The notes under the pieces: generated by a model
Told to the model about the DNA's origin: nothing
The model's database searches: none
Seen by the model: the letters and a program-made list of their open reading frames with translations, nothing else
Translations under genes and position numbers: made by a program
Shown: piece after piece, positions 44,891 through 54,183 of the stretch
Layout: each line of letters starts with the position of its first letter
Numbering within the stretch: the first letter of the stretch is position 1
From: Paracoccaceae bacterium Fryx2
GTDB lineage: Bacteria; Pseudomonadota; Alphaproteobacteria; Rhodobacterales; Rhodobacteraceae
Direction of reading: 5' to 3'
Assembly (NCBI GenBank): GCA_032334235.1
Contig: JAVSGI010000005.1
Coordinates: forward strand, 2,819,501 to 2,883,500
Length of the DNA: 64,000 nt

Positions 44891-45549
44891 CAGCGCACCC
44901 CGTCCAGACCTCGGGTCAGCCGCCGCTCCAGCGCCCGCACGCCGGTCGAGATCACCATCGCCATGATGAAATACAGCACAAGGATGGTGGCAAACGGCAC
45001 CAGCGTGCTACCGGTCTGCGCCCGCACCACCTGCGCCTGAAACGTCATGTCGGAAAGCGAGATCAGCGACACCACCGCCGTGGCCTTCAGCAACTCGATG
45101 GCATTGTTGCCGAAGGTCGGCAGCATCAGCGGCAGCGCCTGCGGCAGGATCACATGGCGCATCCGCTGCCAGCGGCTCAGGTTTACCGCGATGCAGGCCT
45201 CGTACTGGTCGCGCGGCACCGACAGGATGGCACCGCGCACCACCTCGGCCCCGTAGGCACCGACGTTCAGGCCCAGCGCCAGCACCCCCGCCAGCAGCGG
45301 CGACAGCGTGACCCCGGCAAAGGGCAGCACGAAATACACCCAGAAAAGCTGCACGAAGATCGAGGTGCCGCGGAAGAACTCGATATAGACCGTCGCCAGC
45401 CAGCGCAGCGGAGCGAAAGGCGCCAGACGCCCCAGCCCGGCAACAAAGGCCGCCACCAGTGCCAGCGCGCAGCCCAGCACCGTCAGTTCCGCCGTTACCA
45501 CGGCGCCCTGAAGGATCAGGGCCAGATATCCGGTCCACTCGGCCATCAT
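44890..45549 (-). CDS. ehuC: Ectoine/hydroxyectoine ABC importer permease EhuC
   Basis: A 219-residue permease, partner of EhuD. It shows the hallmark FFRGTSIFVQLFWVYFVLPF and the EAA loop DQYEACIAVNLSRWQRMRHV (about 120-140). Two adjacent ATGs (45549, 45546) can start it. It lies 52 bp after ehuB. Confidence 0.9.
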   Translation of the reverse strand: MMAEWTGYLALILQGAVVTAELTVLGCALALVAAFVAGLGRLAPFAPLRWLATVYIEFFRGTSIFVQLFWVYFVLPFAGVTLSPLLAGVLALGLNVGAYGAEVVRGAILSVPRDQYEACIAVNLSRWQRMRHVILPQALPLMLPTFGNNAIELLKATAVVSLISLSDMTFQAQVVRAQTGSTLVPFATILVLYFIMAMVISTGVRALERRLTRGLDGVR

Positions 45550-45601
45550 GTTCGCCTGTCAGGGGAAAGGGGCGGCGCAGACCCCGCGCCGCCCGGAAGG
45601 G

Positions 45602-46432
45602 TCACTCGCCGCACAGCGCCGCGCGGCTGGTCGAGATCGCGGCGGCCGCCGAGAAACCGTAGGGTTCGATGATGGCGGCGAAATCGCCCGACTCCTTCAT
45701 CTTTGCCAGTTCAACGTCGAAGGCATCGCGCAGCGCGGTGTCGGCCTTGTTGAAGGCAGCACCATCGCAATAGACCGGCGCGCCCACCACCGGGGCCACC
45801 ATTTCAAGGTTCGGGTCGGCGGCCTTGGCCATCAGATCCGCAATCGACAGCACCGGCAGGGAATACACGTCGATCCGCCCGTCCTGCAGCATCTTCACTC
45901 CCGACTGGCCATCGGGCACCACGATCACCCGGTCGCGCGGCACGCCCGCGTCAAGCGCCAGCTTTTCCTTGGTGCCGCCGCCCGGCGCGCCGATCCTGCC
46001 CGCAGGGTCGGCCGCGATGTCGGCGTAGGAGGCATAGCCCTTGGGGTTGCCCTTCGGCAAAAGGAAAGCCTCGGCATCGCACAGCACCGGCTCGGAATAG
46101 GCGACGGCGGCGCAGCGTTCGGGCTTCATGAACAGGCCCGCGGTGATCACGTCGTGGCGCCTGGCCTGCAGGCCGGGGATCATCGCGCCATATTCGCTGA
46201 TCGAGGCCACCACTTCAGGCACGCCAAGACGCCTGAAGATTTCGCGCGCCACATCGGGGGCGGCGCCCGAAACAGTGCCATCGGCGGCAACGGCGGTGAA
46301 GGGCGGCTCGTTGGCGATGGCAATGCGGGCAAAACCCTGCGCCTTCAGGTCGTCCAGCTTGTCGGCCAGCGCGGGAAGCGGGGCTGCCAGCAGCAGGGCC
46401 AGCAGGGCAGGGGTCAGATGCGGATGTTTCAT
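45602..46432 (-). CDS. ehuB: Ectoine/hydroxyectoine-binding periplasmic protein EhuB
   Basis: A 276-residue family 3 solute-binding protein. A signal peptide, HLTPALLALLLAAPLPALA, is cleaved near residue 23. The mature protein carries the EhuB-typical segments IANEPPFTAVAADGTVSGAAP, SEYGAMIPGLQARRHD, TAGLFMKPERCAAVAYSEP and APVYCDGAAF, which strongly resemble the S. meliloti ectoine-binding protein as remembered. It binds ectoine and 5-hydroxyectoine through aromatic residues. It sits between ehuA (27 bp) and ehuC. Confidence 0.92.
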   Translation of the reverse strand: MKHPHLTPALLALLLAAPLPALADKLDDLKAQGFARIAIANEPPFTAVAADGTVSGAAPDVAREIFRRLGVPEVVASISEYGAMIPGLQARRHDVITAGLFMKPERCAAVAYSEPVLCDAEAFLLPKGNPKGYASYADIAADPAGRIGAPGGGTKEKLALDAGVPRDRVIVVPDGQSGVKMLQDGRIDVYSLPVLSIADLMAKAADPNLEMVAPVVGAPVYCDGAAFNKADTALRDAFDVELAKMKESGDFAAIIEPYGFSAAAAISTSRAALCGE

Positions 46433-46459
46433 GTCGTCCTCACGGGTTGGGGTTGGGGA

Positions 46460-47245
46460 TCAGACGCGGTGCCCTGCGGCGATGATCTTGCGCAGGAAGA
46501 TCTGGGTTCGTTCGTGCGTCGGATGGCGGAAGATCTGGTCCGGCGGACCCTGTTCGACGATGCGGCCCTTGTCGAAGAACAGCACGCGGTCGGCAAACTC
46601 ATGGGCAAAGCCCATCTCGTGGGTGACCAGCAGCATCGTCATGTCGGTCTCGGCGGCAAGACGCTTCATCACCAGCAGCACTTCTTCGACCAGTTCGGGG
46701 TCCAGCGCGCTGGTGATCTCGTCGAACAGCATGATGCGGGGTTGCAGCGCCAGCGCGCGGGCAATCGCCACGCGCTGCTTCTGGCCGCCCGAAAGCTGGC
46801 TGGGCATGGCGGCGGCCTTGTCGGCCAGCCCCACCATCTCCAGCAACTCATGCGCCCGGGCCTCGGCCTTCGCGCGGGGTTCGGCCTTGGTCAGCATCGG
46901 CGCCAGCGTGATGTTGTCCAGCACCGACTTGTGCGGAAACAGGTTGAAGTGCTGGAACACCATGCCGATGTGCCGGCGCATGTGGTGCAGATGCGCCTCG
47001 TTGGCGGGCAGTTCGCGTCCCTTGGACCGCATGTGGTAAAGCTGTTCGCCGCAAACCTCGATGTGGCCGCCCGAGATGGTTTCCAGCGTCATCAGGATGC
47101 GCAGGATCGTGGTCTTGCCAGACCCGGACGGTCCGATCAGCGCCAGCTTCTCGCCGGGCGCCACATCGAACGACAGCCCGTCCAGCACTTTCAGCGTGCC
47201 GAACGATTTGTCCAACTGGTCGATTCGGATGATCGGCGCTGTCAC
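46460..47245 (-). CDS. ehuA: Ectoine/hydroxyectoine ABC importer ATPase EhuA
   Basis: An ATP-binding subunit of about 261 residues. Walker A is [10 protein letters not shown], the Q-loop region [15 protein letters not shown], the signature [15 protein letters not shown] and Walker [18 protein letters not shown]; the unusual DEIT in Walker B is common in EhuA-like proteins. No ATG is available. GTG at 47245 ([16 protein letters not shown]) is preferred because a G-rich ribosome site stands before it; a TTG at 47257 is possible. It is the first gene of the long ectoine operon, behind the operator region 47291-47324. Confidence 0.9.
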   Translation of the reverse strand: MTAPIIRIDQLDKSFGTLKVLDGLSFDVAPGEKLALIGPSGSGKTTILRILMTLETISGGHIEVCGEQLYHMRSKGRELPANEAHLHHMRRHIGMVFQHFNLFPHKSVLDNITLAPMLTKAEPRAKAEARAHELLEMVGLADKAAAMPSQLSGGQKQRVAIARALALQPRIMLFDEITSALDPELVEEVLLVMKRLAAETDMTMLLVTHEMGFAHEFADRVLFFDKGRIVEQGPPDQIFRHPTHERTQIFLRKIIAAGHRV

Positions 47246-47290
47246 TCGTGCCCCCAATGGCTGGATGGGGGCAGGATTAACCTGACTTCA

Positions 47291-47324
47291 TATCATGTCA
47301 ATTTTTATATAGTATCATGACAAT
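47291..47324. promoter_or_regulatory. Candidate EnuR operator: direct repeat upstream of ehuA
   Basis: TATCATGTCAAT (47291-47302) and TATCATGACAAT (47313-47324) are direct repeats with 11 of 12 bases equal, 22 bp apart, two turns of the helix. The surrounding 45 bp are very AT-rich for this window. The position, between enuR and ehuA, fits the MocR-type regulator EnuR, whose family binds two spaced repeats. Confidence 0.6.
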
Positions 47325-47352
47325 CTAAGCCGCCAAGGGGCGGGGGCCCGGC

Positions 47353-48738
47353 TCATATGGTCGGCAGCAGCACCTCCGGCGTGTCGGTCAGCATCGCCCC
47401 GATCACCGACAGCCCGCGGCGCAACTCGTCGCGGTCGGTCGAACCCAGCGAGACCCGGATCGCCTCGCGCCGGCCCCGTTCCGTTGCCCGGAAGGCATTG
47501 CCCGCCGCCACCGCCACGCCTTGCAGCCGCGCCTGGACGACGAAATCCTCCTCCCCCCGGCCTTCGGGCAGGGGCAGCCACAGGTGCAGGCTGTTGGGGT
47601 GGCAGACCGGCATCCGCGGGCCCAGAACCCCGGCCGCCAGCCTGTGGCGGTCGGCCAGCGCGCGGGCCTGCCATTGCGCCAGATCGTCCACCGTGCCCCC
47701 ACTGATCCAGTGGCCCAGCAGATCGACCATCGGCGGCGTGGCCATCCAGTTGGTCACCAGATGCCGGTTCGCCACCGCCGTGGCAAGGCGCAGCGGTGCC
47801 GAAAGGTAGGCCAGCCGCAGGCCGGGGACGGTGATCTTGGTAAAGCCGCAGATATGCAGCGTGCGTTCCGGCGCCAGCGCGGCAAAGGCCGCCGGACGGT
47901 CGGCGATCAGGATGTTCAGGATGTCGTTCTCGATGATCGCCAGATCATGCCGCCGCGCGACCGCGACCAGTTCGGCCCGCCGGTCCAGCGGCATCAGGCA
48001 GGCCAAGGGGTTGATGACATTGGGTTGCAGATAGACGGCGCGGGTCTGGCCCTTGCGGGCAACCTCGTCCAGCGCGGCGGGAATCATCCCCTGCCCGTCC
48101 ATCGCCACGCCGTCCAGGTGCAGCCCCAGATAGCCGCAAAGCGGCATCAGCGTGTGGTGTGTCAGCGCCTCGGCGGCCAGCCCCGCGCCGGGTGGTACCA
48201 CGCTCATCACCGCCGCCGTGATCGCCGAACTGGCGCCGTTGGTGATGGTGATGCCCGCGGGCTCCACCCCGATTCCCTGCCGCGCCAGCCAGTCGGCGGC
48301 GGTGCGCCGGTGCTGCGGCATCACCATGTTCGGCCGGAACGACAGCGCCGCCGGGGCCGAAAGATTCTCGGCCAGCCAGGCGAAACCCTGCCGCAGCCGG
48401 TCGAGGTGCATCGCCTCGACCACCGGTTTGAGGATCGACAGGTCGATCACCTCGCCGGTGCGTTCGGGCAGGTAGGGCTGGCGCGCCTCGGCCCCCGGCC
48501 CCAGCACGAACGTCCCGCGCCCGATCTCGCCCGAGATCAGGCCGCGCCGGATCAACTCCTCATAGGCGCGGCTGACGGTCTGCACCGACAGGCCCAGCCA
48601 GTCGGCCAGCTTGCGGTGCGGCATCAGGCGGCTGCCGGTCGGCAGCGCCCCCGATTCGATCGCCCGCGCGAATTGTTCGGCCAGCGACAGATAGGCGGGG
48701 CGGGTCAGGGTGGCGGGATCGGGCTTCCAGTTTGTCAT
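47353..48738 (-). CDS. enuR: MocR/GntR-type regulator of ectoine catabolism EnuR
   Basis: A 461-residue MocR-type protein: an N-terminal GntR winged helix (SLAEQFARAIESGALPTGSRL, then LADWLGLSVQTVSRAYEELI, about 17-70) fused to a fold-type I aminotransferase domain. The PLP-binding lysine lies in HICGFTKITVPGLRLAYL (about 299), and NVINPLACLMP and NDILNIL are typical. EnuR represses ectoine uptake/catabolic operons and is released by PLP-bound alpha-acetyl-diaminobutyrate or diaminobutyrate. It lies just upstream of ehuA in the same orientation, and is divergent from the AsnC gene with 60 bp between starts. Confidence 0.93.
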   Translation of the reverse strand: MTNWKPDPATLTRPAYLSLAEQFARAIESGALPTGSRLMPHRKLADWLGLSVQTVSRAYEELIRRGLISGEIGRGTFVLGPGAEARQPYLPERTGEVIDLSILKPVVEAMHLDRLRQGFAWLAENLSAPAALSFRPNMVMPQHRRTAADWLARQGIGVEPAGITITNGASSAITAAVMSVVPPGAGLAAEALTHHTLMPLCGYLGLHLDGVAMDGQGMIPAALDEVARKGQTRAVYLQPNVINPLACLMPLDRRAELVAVARRHDLAIIENDILNILIADRPAAFAALAPERTLHICGFTKITVPGLRLAYLSAPLRLATAVANRHLVTNWMATPPMVDLLGHWISGGTVDDLAQWQARALADRHRLAAGVLGPRMPVCHPNSLHLWLPLPEGRGEEDFVVQARLQGVAVAAGNAFRATERGRREAIRVSLGSTDRDELRRGLSVIGAMLTDTPEVLLPTI

Positions 48739-48798
48739 GATTGCAAATCTGCTCAAAACCAGGTCAATCTGCAAACGAATAGTTGCCATGGGCCCCGC

Positions 48799-49275
48799 AT
48801 GAAACTCGACGCCATCGACCTGCGCATTCTCGACGCCGTCCAGCGCGACGGCCGCATCACCAAGCTGAAGCTGGCAGAACTGGCGGGCCTGTCTCCGACG
48901 CCCTGCTGGCTGCGGCTGCGCAAGCTGGAACAGGCGGGCATCATCGCGGGCTATCACGCGCGCCTCGCCCCGCGCCGCCTTGCCCCGATTGCCACGATCA
49001 TCGTCGAGGTGGCGCTGGCCAACCACCGCCAGACCGATTTCGACCGTTTCGAGCGGGCGGTGGCGGCCACCCCGGAAATCACCGCCTGCTGGTCGGTCGG
49101 CGGCGGGGTCGATTACTTCCTGAAGGTCACTTGCCGCGACATCGACAGCTATCAGCGCCTGATCGACCGCCTGCTGGCCGGCGACATCGGCATCGACCGC
49201 TATTTCACCTACATCGTGACCCGCACCGTCAAGGAAGACATCGCGGTGCCGCTGGCGCTGTTCGGGGCGGAATAG
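48799..49275 (+). CDS. Lrp/AsnC-family regulator of ectoine catabolism
   Basis: A 158-residue AsnC/Lrp regulator (DoeX/AsnC position in ectoine clusters). The helix-turn-helix is ITKLKLAELAGLSPTPCWLRLRK (about 20-42, given in part: LAELAGLSPTPCW). The RAM domain includes CWSVGGGVDYFLKVTCRDI. It is transcribed away from enuR and followed after 116 bp by doeC. In known clusters this protein activates the operon. Confidence 0.9.
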   Translation: MKLDAIDLRILDAVQRDGRITKLKLAELAGLSPTPCWLRLRKLEQAGIIAGYHARLAPRRLAPIATIIVEVALANHRQTDFDRFERAVAATPEITACWSVGGGVDYFLKVTCRDIDSYQRLIDRLLAGDIGIDRYFTYIVTRTVKEDIAVPLALFGAE

Positions 49276-49391
49276 AGAAAGTCTCTGCCCCGCCCCCGCA
49301 GACCGGCCGATATCTCCACGCGGCGGGCGATGTTCGGTCACCTTCTCTGGCCCGCGCCGGTCATGCTGCGCCAAACCAGTGCAGAGGCCCG

Positions 49392-50888
49392 ATGAACGCG
49401 CAGCCCCCCCACCCCGCCCCGCCTCCGGGCCTCGGCCGCCTGACAGACCGCAGCCTGCTGCGCGGCCTCGGCTATGTCGATGGCCGCTGGACCGCCGCCG
49501 CCGATGCCGCCGACTTCGCGGTGACAGACCCGGCGACCGGTGCGCTGCTGTGCCGGGTGGCGGCCCTTGGCGCCACCGAAACCGATGCCGCCATCGCCGC
49601 CGCCCATGCCGCATTTCCGGCCTGGCGCGACCGCCTGCCGCAAGACCGCGCGACGATCCTGCGCCGCTGGGGCGACCTGATGCGGGCCGCGCAGGATGAC
49701 CTTGCGCTGCTGATGACGCTGGAACAGGGCAAGCCCCTGGCCGAAAGCGCGGCAGAGATTGCCTATGCCGCGAGCTTTCTCGACTGGTATGCCGCCGAGG
49801 CGCTGCGGGTGAACGTGGAAGGCGTCACCAGCCATCTGCCGGGGGCCGAGATGATGGTGCGGCGCGAGGCGCTGGGCCCGGTGGGCGTGGTGACCCCGTG
49901 GAACTTCCCCAGCGCCATGATCACCCGCAAGGTGGCGGCGGCGCTTGCGGCGGGCTGCACCGTGGTGGCGCATCCATCGGCCGAAACGCCGCTGTCGGCG
50001 CTGGCGCTGGCCGAACTGGCGGAACGGGCCGGCCTGCCCGCCGGGGTGCTGAACATGCTGCCCGGCGATGCCGCGACCATCGTCGGGCGGATGTGCGCCG
50101 ACCCGCGGCTGCGCGGCTTGTCCTTTACCGGCTCGACCGAAATCGGCCGCCTTGTCGCGGCGCAGTGCGCCCCCGGCCTGAAGCGGCTGGTGATGGAGCT
50201 TGGCGGCCACGCGCCGCTGATCATCTTTGCGGATGCCGAGCTGGATCGCGCGGTCCGGATCGCGATGGATGCCAAGTTTGCGACCTCGGGTCAGGATTGC
50301 CTGGCCGTCAACCGGATCTTCGTGCAGCGGCCGCTGATGGCGCGCTTCACCGCGGCCCTTGCCGACCGGATCGCGGCGTTGCGGGTCGGCAACGGGCTGG
50401 ACCCGGCCAGCCAGATCGGCCCGCTGATGCATTCGCGCGCCGTAGCCAAGGTCAAGGCACAGATCGATGACGCCATCGCGAAAGGCGCGCGGCTTGTCAC
50501 CGGCGGCACGGCGCACCCCGGTCTGGCGCTGGCCTGGCAGCCGACGCTGTTGGCCGATGTGCCCGACACCGCCCTGATCTGGCGCGAGGAAACCTTCGGC
50601 CCGGTCGCCGCCCTTGCCGCCTTCGACACCGAGGCCGAGGTGATCGCCCGCGCCAATGCCACCGACTATGGCCTTGTGGCCTATGTGGTGACCGACAACG
50701 GCGCGCGGCAGATGCGCCTGTCGCGGGCGCTCGATTTCGGCATGGTGGCGGTGAACCGCGCCCGGATCACCGGCGGCCCGATCCCGTTCGGCGGCTGGAA
50801 ACAGTCGGGTCTGGGCCGCGAAGGCTCGCGCCACGGGCTGGAGGCCTTCACCGAACTGAAATACATCTGCATCGACACCGCCGCCTGA
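49392..50888 (+). CDS. doeC: Aldehyde dehydrogenase of ectoine catabolism (aspartate-semialdehyde oxidising)
   Basis: A 498-residue NAD(P)-dependent aldehyde dehydrogenase of the succinic-semialdehyde type (Ssd/DoeC). It has TPWNFPSAMITRKVAAAL (about 170-187), FTGSTEIG (about 245), the general base Glu in VMELGGHAPLI (about 267) and the nucleophile Cys in SGQDCLAVNRIF (about 300). In ectoine degradation it turns aspartate-semialdehyde into aspartate. The ATG at 49392 was chosen; upstream codons are not conserved. It is followed after 18 bp by doeD. Confidence 0.88.
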   Translation: MNAQPPHPAPPPGLGRLTDRSLLRGLGYVDGRWTAAADAADFAVTDPATGALLCRVAALGATETDAAIAAAHAAFPAWRDRLPQDRATILRRWGDLMRAAQDDLALLMTLEQGKPLAESAAEIAYAASFLDWYAAEALRVNVEGVTSHLPGAEMMVRREALGPVGVVTPWNFPSAMITRKVAAALAAGCTVVAHPSAETPLSALALAELAERAGLPAGVLNMLPGDAATIVGRMCADPRLRGLSFTGSTEIGRLVAAQCAPGLKRLVMELGGHAPLIIFADAELDRAVRIAMDAKFATSGQDCLAVNRIFVQRPLMARFTAALADRIAALRVGNGLDPASQIGPLMHSRAVAKVKAQIDDAIAKGARLVTGGTAHPGLALAWQPTLLADVPDTALIWREETFGPVAALAAFDTEAEVIARANATDYGLVAYVVTDNGARQMRLSRALDFGMVAVNRARITGGPIPFGGWKQSGLGREGSRHGLEAFTELKYICIDTAA

Positions 50889-50906
50889 GGCGCGAAGGGA
50901 AACACC

Positions 50907-52280
50907 ATGCTCGACCGTGACAACGACCTGAACGCCTGGGACCGCGATCATTTCTTCCACCCCTCGACCCATGCCGGTGCCCATGCGCGGGGCGAGACGC
51001 CGCGGCGGGTGATTGCCGGGGGCGAGGGGGTCCATATCACCGACACCGAGGGTCGGCGCAGCCTTGATGCCTTTGCCGGGCTTTACTGCGTCAACGTCGG
51101 CTACGGGCGCAGCGAGATTGCCGAGGCGATTGCCGAGCAGGCGCGCAAGCTGGCCTATTACCACGCCTATGTCGGCCACGGCACCGAGGCCAGCATCACG
51201 CTGGCGCGGATGATCATCGAACGCGCGCCTTCGCACATGAGCCGGGTCTATTTCGGCCTGTCGGGCTCGGATGCCAACGAGACCAACATCAAGCTGATCT
51301 GGTATTACAACAACATCCTCGGCCGACCCGAGAAGAAGAAGATCATCAGCCGTTGGCGCGGCTATCACGGCTCGGGCGTGATGACCGGCAGCCTGACCGG
51401 GCTCGCGCTGTTCCACGCCAACTTCGACCTGCCGCGCGCCCCCGTGCTGCACACCGAGGCGCCCTACTACTTCCGCCGCGAGAACCGCGACCAGACCGAG
51501 GAACAGTTCAGCGCCCATTGCGCGGCGAAGCTGGAAGAGATGATCCTGGCCGAGGGCCCCGACACAGTCGCCGCCTTCATCGGTGAACCGATCCTCGGCA
51601 CCGGCGGCATCGTGCCGCCGCCCGCGGGCTACTGGGCGGCGATCCAGGCGGTGCTGGCGAAATACGACATCCTGCTGGTGGCCGACGAGGTGGTGACCGG
51701 CTTCGGCCGCCTTGGCACCATGTTCGGCTCGACCCATTACGGCATGGTGCCCGACCTGATCACCATCGCCAAGGGCCTGACCTCGGCCTATGCGCCGCTG
51801 TCGGGGTCGATCGTGTCCGACCGGATATGGCAGGTGCTGGTGCAGGGCTCGGACGAGGCGGGGCCGATGGGCCATGGCTGGACCTATTCGGCGCACCCGA
51901 TCTGTGCGGCGGCCGGGGTCGCCAACCTGAAGCTGATCGACGAGATGGGGCTGGTGGAGAACGCGGGCACCACCGGCGCCTACTTCCGCGCGGCGCTGTC
52001 GGCCGCCCTGGCCGGGCACCCCAACGTCGGCGAGGTGCGCGGCGACGGGCTGATGGCGGCGGTGGAGTTCGTCGAGGACAGGGACGACCGCCGCTTCTTC
52101 GACCCCGCCCGCAAGATCGGCCCCGCCGTCTCCGCCGCCCTGCTCGACCGGGGCGTGATCGGCCGCGCCATGCCCCAAGGCGACATCCTCGGCTTCGCAC
52201 CGCCGTTGTGCCTCACCCGCGACGAGGCCGATATTGTCGTGGATGCCGCGCTGCGGGCGGTAGAGGCCGTGCTGGGCTAG
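50907..52280 (+). CDS. doeD: Diaminobutyrate transaminase of ectoine catabolism
   Basis: A 457-residue class III PLP aminotransferase (DoeD/Atf). It converts L-2,4-diaminobutyrate to aspartate-semialdehyde. Active-site segments are the same as in the paralogue at 30552: [28 protein letters not shown] and [17 protein letters not shown] with the cofactor lysine. Over 1354 bp it is almost identical to that gene; the reading frames start differently (MLDRDNDLN here, MTFGSNDLN there) and this copy stops right after AVEAVLG. A hairpin terminator follows at 52343. Confidence 0.9.
   Translation: MLDRDNDLNAWDRDHFFHPSTHAGAHARGETPRRVIAGGEGVHITDTEGRRSLDAFAGLYCVNVGYGRSEIAEAIAEQARKLAYYHAYVGHGTEASITLARMIIERAPSHMSRVYFGLSGSDANETNIKLIWYYNNILGRPEKKKIISRWRGYHGSGVMTGSLTGLALFHANFDLPRAPVLHTEAPYYFRRENRDQTEEQFSAHCAAKLEEMILAEGPDTVAAFIGEPILGTGGIVPPPAGYWAAIQAVLAKYDILLVADEVVTGFGRLGTMFGSTHYGMVPDLITIAKGLTSAYAPLSGSIVSDRIWQVLVQGSDEAGPMGHGWTYSAHPICAAAGVANLKLIDEMGLVENAGTTGAYFRAALSAALAGHPNVGEVRGDGLMAAVEFVEDRDDRRFFDPARKIGPAVSAALLDRGVIGRAMPQGDILGFAPPLCLTRDEADIVVDAALRAVEAVLG
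50921..52274 (+). repeat. 1354-bp direct repeat, copy B (aminotransferase)
   Basis: Gap-free counterpart of 30566-31919. Flanking DNA on both sides is unrelated, so only the coding region was copied or homogenised. Confidence 0.95.
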
Positions 52281-52342
52281 CCCCGCGCCCGCCGACCTTT
52301 GCGCGGGCGCCGACGGTCAGGTTCGAGGCAGGCCGCCGGACG

Positions 52343-52367
52343 GTCGGCAGGCACAGGGCCTGCCGAC
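52343..52367. terminator. Hairpin between convergent doeD and monooxygenase genes
   Basis: GTCGGCAGGC and GCCTGCCGAC form a perfect 10-bp stem with the loop ACAGG, 62 bp after doeD and 16 bp before the end of the convergent gene. It may act for both. Confidence 0.65.
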
Positions 52368-52383
52368 GCCGGCCCGCCGGGGC

Positions 52384-54183
52384 TCAGCCCAGGTGATGGG
52401 TTTCCGGCACGCCATAGACCGGCGTGTCGATGCCTTCCATCCGGGCTTTCAACTGCAACGCGAGGAACTGCGAATAATGCCGCGACTGGTGCAGGTTGCC
52501 GCCGTGGAACCACAGCGCCTCCTGCCGGGTCGGCTTCCACATGTTGCGCTGCTCGCCGACCCAGGGCCCCGGGTCTTTCGGCGTGTCCGACCCCAGGCCC
52601 CAGCACTTGCCCACCTTGTCGGCCACATCCTTGCCGATCAGGTCAGCCGCCCAGCCGTTCATCGACCCGAAGCCGGTGGCATAGACGATAAGATCTGCCT
52701 CCAGCTTCGTGCCGTCTTCCAGCACCACGCCATCGGGCACGATTTCGCGCACGTTCCCATGGGCCAGCTTGATCTTGCCGTCGATGATCAGCTGGCTGGC
52801 ACCCACGTCGATGTAATACCCCGACCCGCGCCGCAGGTATTTCATGAACAGCCCCGACCCGTCGGCGCCCCAGTCCAGCCAGAAACCTGCCCGCTCCAGC
52901 CCCGCATAGAACTCCGCGTCCATCTCGCGCATCTTGTCATACAGCGGAATCTGGAATTCGTGCAGAATCCGGTAAGGCAGCGAGGCGAAGATCAGGTCGG
53001 CCTTCTCGGTCGTCATGCCCGACCGCACCGCCTGTTCCGAATAAAGCCCGCCCAGCCCCACATCCATCAGCGTGTCCGACCGCACGATATGGGTCGATGA
53101 CCGCTGCAACATCGTCACGTCAACATCGTTCTCCCACAGGGCGGCGCAGATGTCGTGGGCCGAGTTGTTGGAGCCGATCACCACCGCCTTCTTGCCCCGG
53201 TACGCGTCCGGGCCGGGGTGTTTCGACGAATGGTGCTGATCGCCCCTGAAGGTTTCCATCCCCTTGTAGGTCGGCATGTTCGCCTTGGCCGACATGCCGG
53301 TGGCCAGCACAAGCTGCTTCGGCTTCAGCACCACCTCCTGACCGTCGCGGTCCACGACCACGGTCCATTCGCCGGCGGCCTCGTCATAGCTGGCCGACTT
53401 GCAGGTGGTGCGCGCCCAGTAGTTCAGCTCCATCACCTTGGTATACATCTCCAGCCAGTCGCCGATCTTGTCCTTGGGCGCAAAGACCGGCCAGTTTTCG
53501 GGGAACTTGATGTAGGGCAGGTGATCATACCACACCGGGTCATGCAGGCAGAGCGACTTGTAGCGGTTGCGCCAGCTGTCGCCGGGACGCTCGTTCTTTT
53601 CCACGATGATCGCGGGCACCCCCAGTTGCCGCAGCCGCGCGCCCAGCGCGATGCCGCCCTGCCCGCCGCCGATGATCAGCACATAGGGCTGGGTGGTGGT
53701 GCCCAGATCGCGGGCTTCCTGTTCGCGTTCTTCCTTCCAGGTCGGGCGGTGCTTGTCGGCCCCGTGCTTTGCCCCCATCGGGCGGGTAAAGCCCTTGTGC
53801 TCCTCGTGCCCCTTCAGCTCCACCATGGTGGTCAGCAGCGTCCAGATCCGGCCCTCCTTCAGCCGGATCAGGCCGAAACCGCGCGCCAGCGCCGTCTCGA
53901 ACGTGATCCACGCCGTGGTGACGCCGCCGTCCGCGCTGGCGGTCTCGCCCTCGGCCACGCTCCAGCCGCGGGGCGCGGTCGCGGCAAGCTGATGGGTCAG
54001 CATGTCCGCAATCTCGGCCTTGCCCTCGCAGGTCTTGAGGTTCCAGGTAAAGCTCACAAGGTCGCGCCAATAGCAGTCGTCCTGAAAGCACGCGGTGGCG
54101 CGGGCAATGTCGCCCGCCTCCAGCGCCGCGCCGAATTCGGCCAACACCTGATTGATCTCGGTCTGTGGTGACGTGTCGAGCAT
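52384..54183 (-). CDS. NTF2-like domain fused to flavin-containing monooxygenase
   Basis: A 599-residue protein. Residues about 1-140 look like a SnoaL/NTF2 domain (EFGAALEAGDIARATACFQDDCYWRDLVSF). From about 165 it is a class B flavin monooxygenase: LIIGGGQGGIALGARLRQLG (FAD), YKSLCLHDPVWYDHLPYIKFP, AVVIGSNNSAHDICAAL (NADPH, about 346) and DLIVYATGFGSMNG (about 500). The FMO fingerprint FxGxxxHxxx(Y/F) appears as FRGDQHHSSKH. Such fusions are annotated as NAD(P)/FAD-dependent monooxygenases; substrates are unknown. It is convergent with doeD and has no operon partner. Confidence 0.85.
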   Translation of the reverse strand: MLDTSPQTEINQVLAEFGAALEAGDIARATACFQDDCYWRDLVSFTWNLKTCEGKAEIADMLTHQLAATAPRGWSVAEGETASADGGVTTAWITFETALARGFGLIRLKEGRIWTLLTTMVELKGHEEHKGFTRPMGAKHGADKHRPTWKEEREQEARDLGTTTQPYVLIIGGGQGGIALGARLRQLGVPAIIVEKNERPGDSWRNRYKSLCLHDPVWYDHLPYIKFPENWPVFAPKDKIGDWLEMYTKVMELNYWARTTCKSASYDEAAGEWTVVVDRDGQEVVLKPKQLVLATGMSAKANMPTYKGMETFRGDQHHSSKHPGPDAYRGKKAVVIGSNNSAHDICAALWENDVDVTMLQRSSTHIVRSDTLMDVGLGGLYSEQAVRSGMTTEKADLIFASLPYRILHEFQIPLYDKMREMDAEFYAGLERAGFWLDWGADGSGLFMKYLRRGSGYYIDVGASQLIIDGKIKLAHGNVREIVPDGVVLEDGTKLEADLIVYATGFGSMNGWAADLIGKDVADKVGKCWGLGSDTPKDPGPWVGEQRNMWKPTRQEALWFHGGNLHQSRHYSQFLALQLKARMEGIDTPVYGVPETHHLG

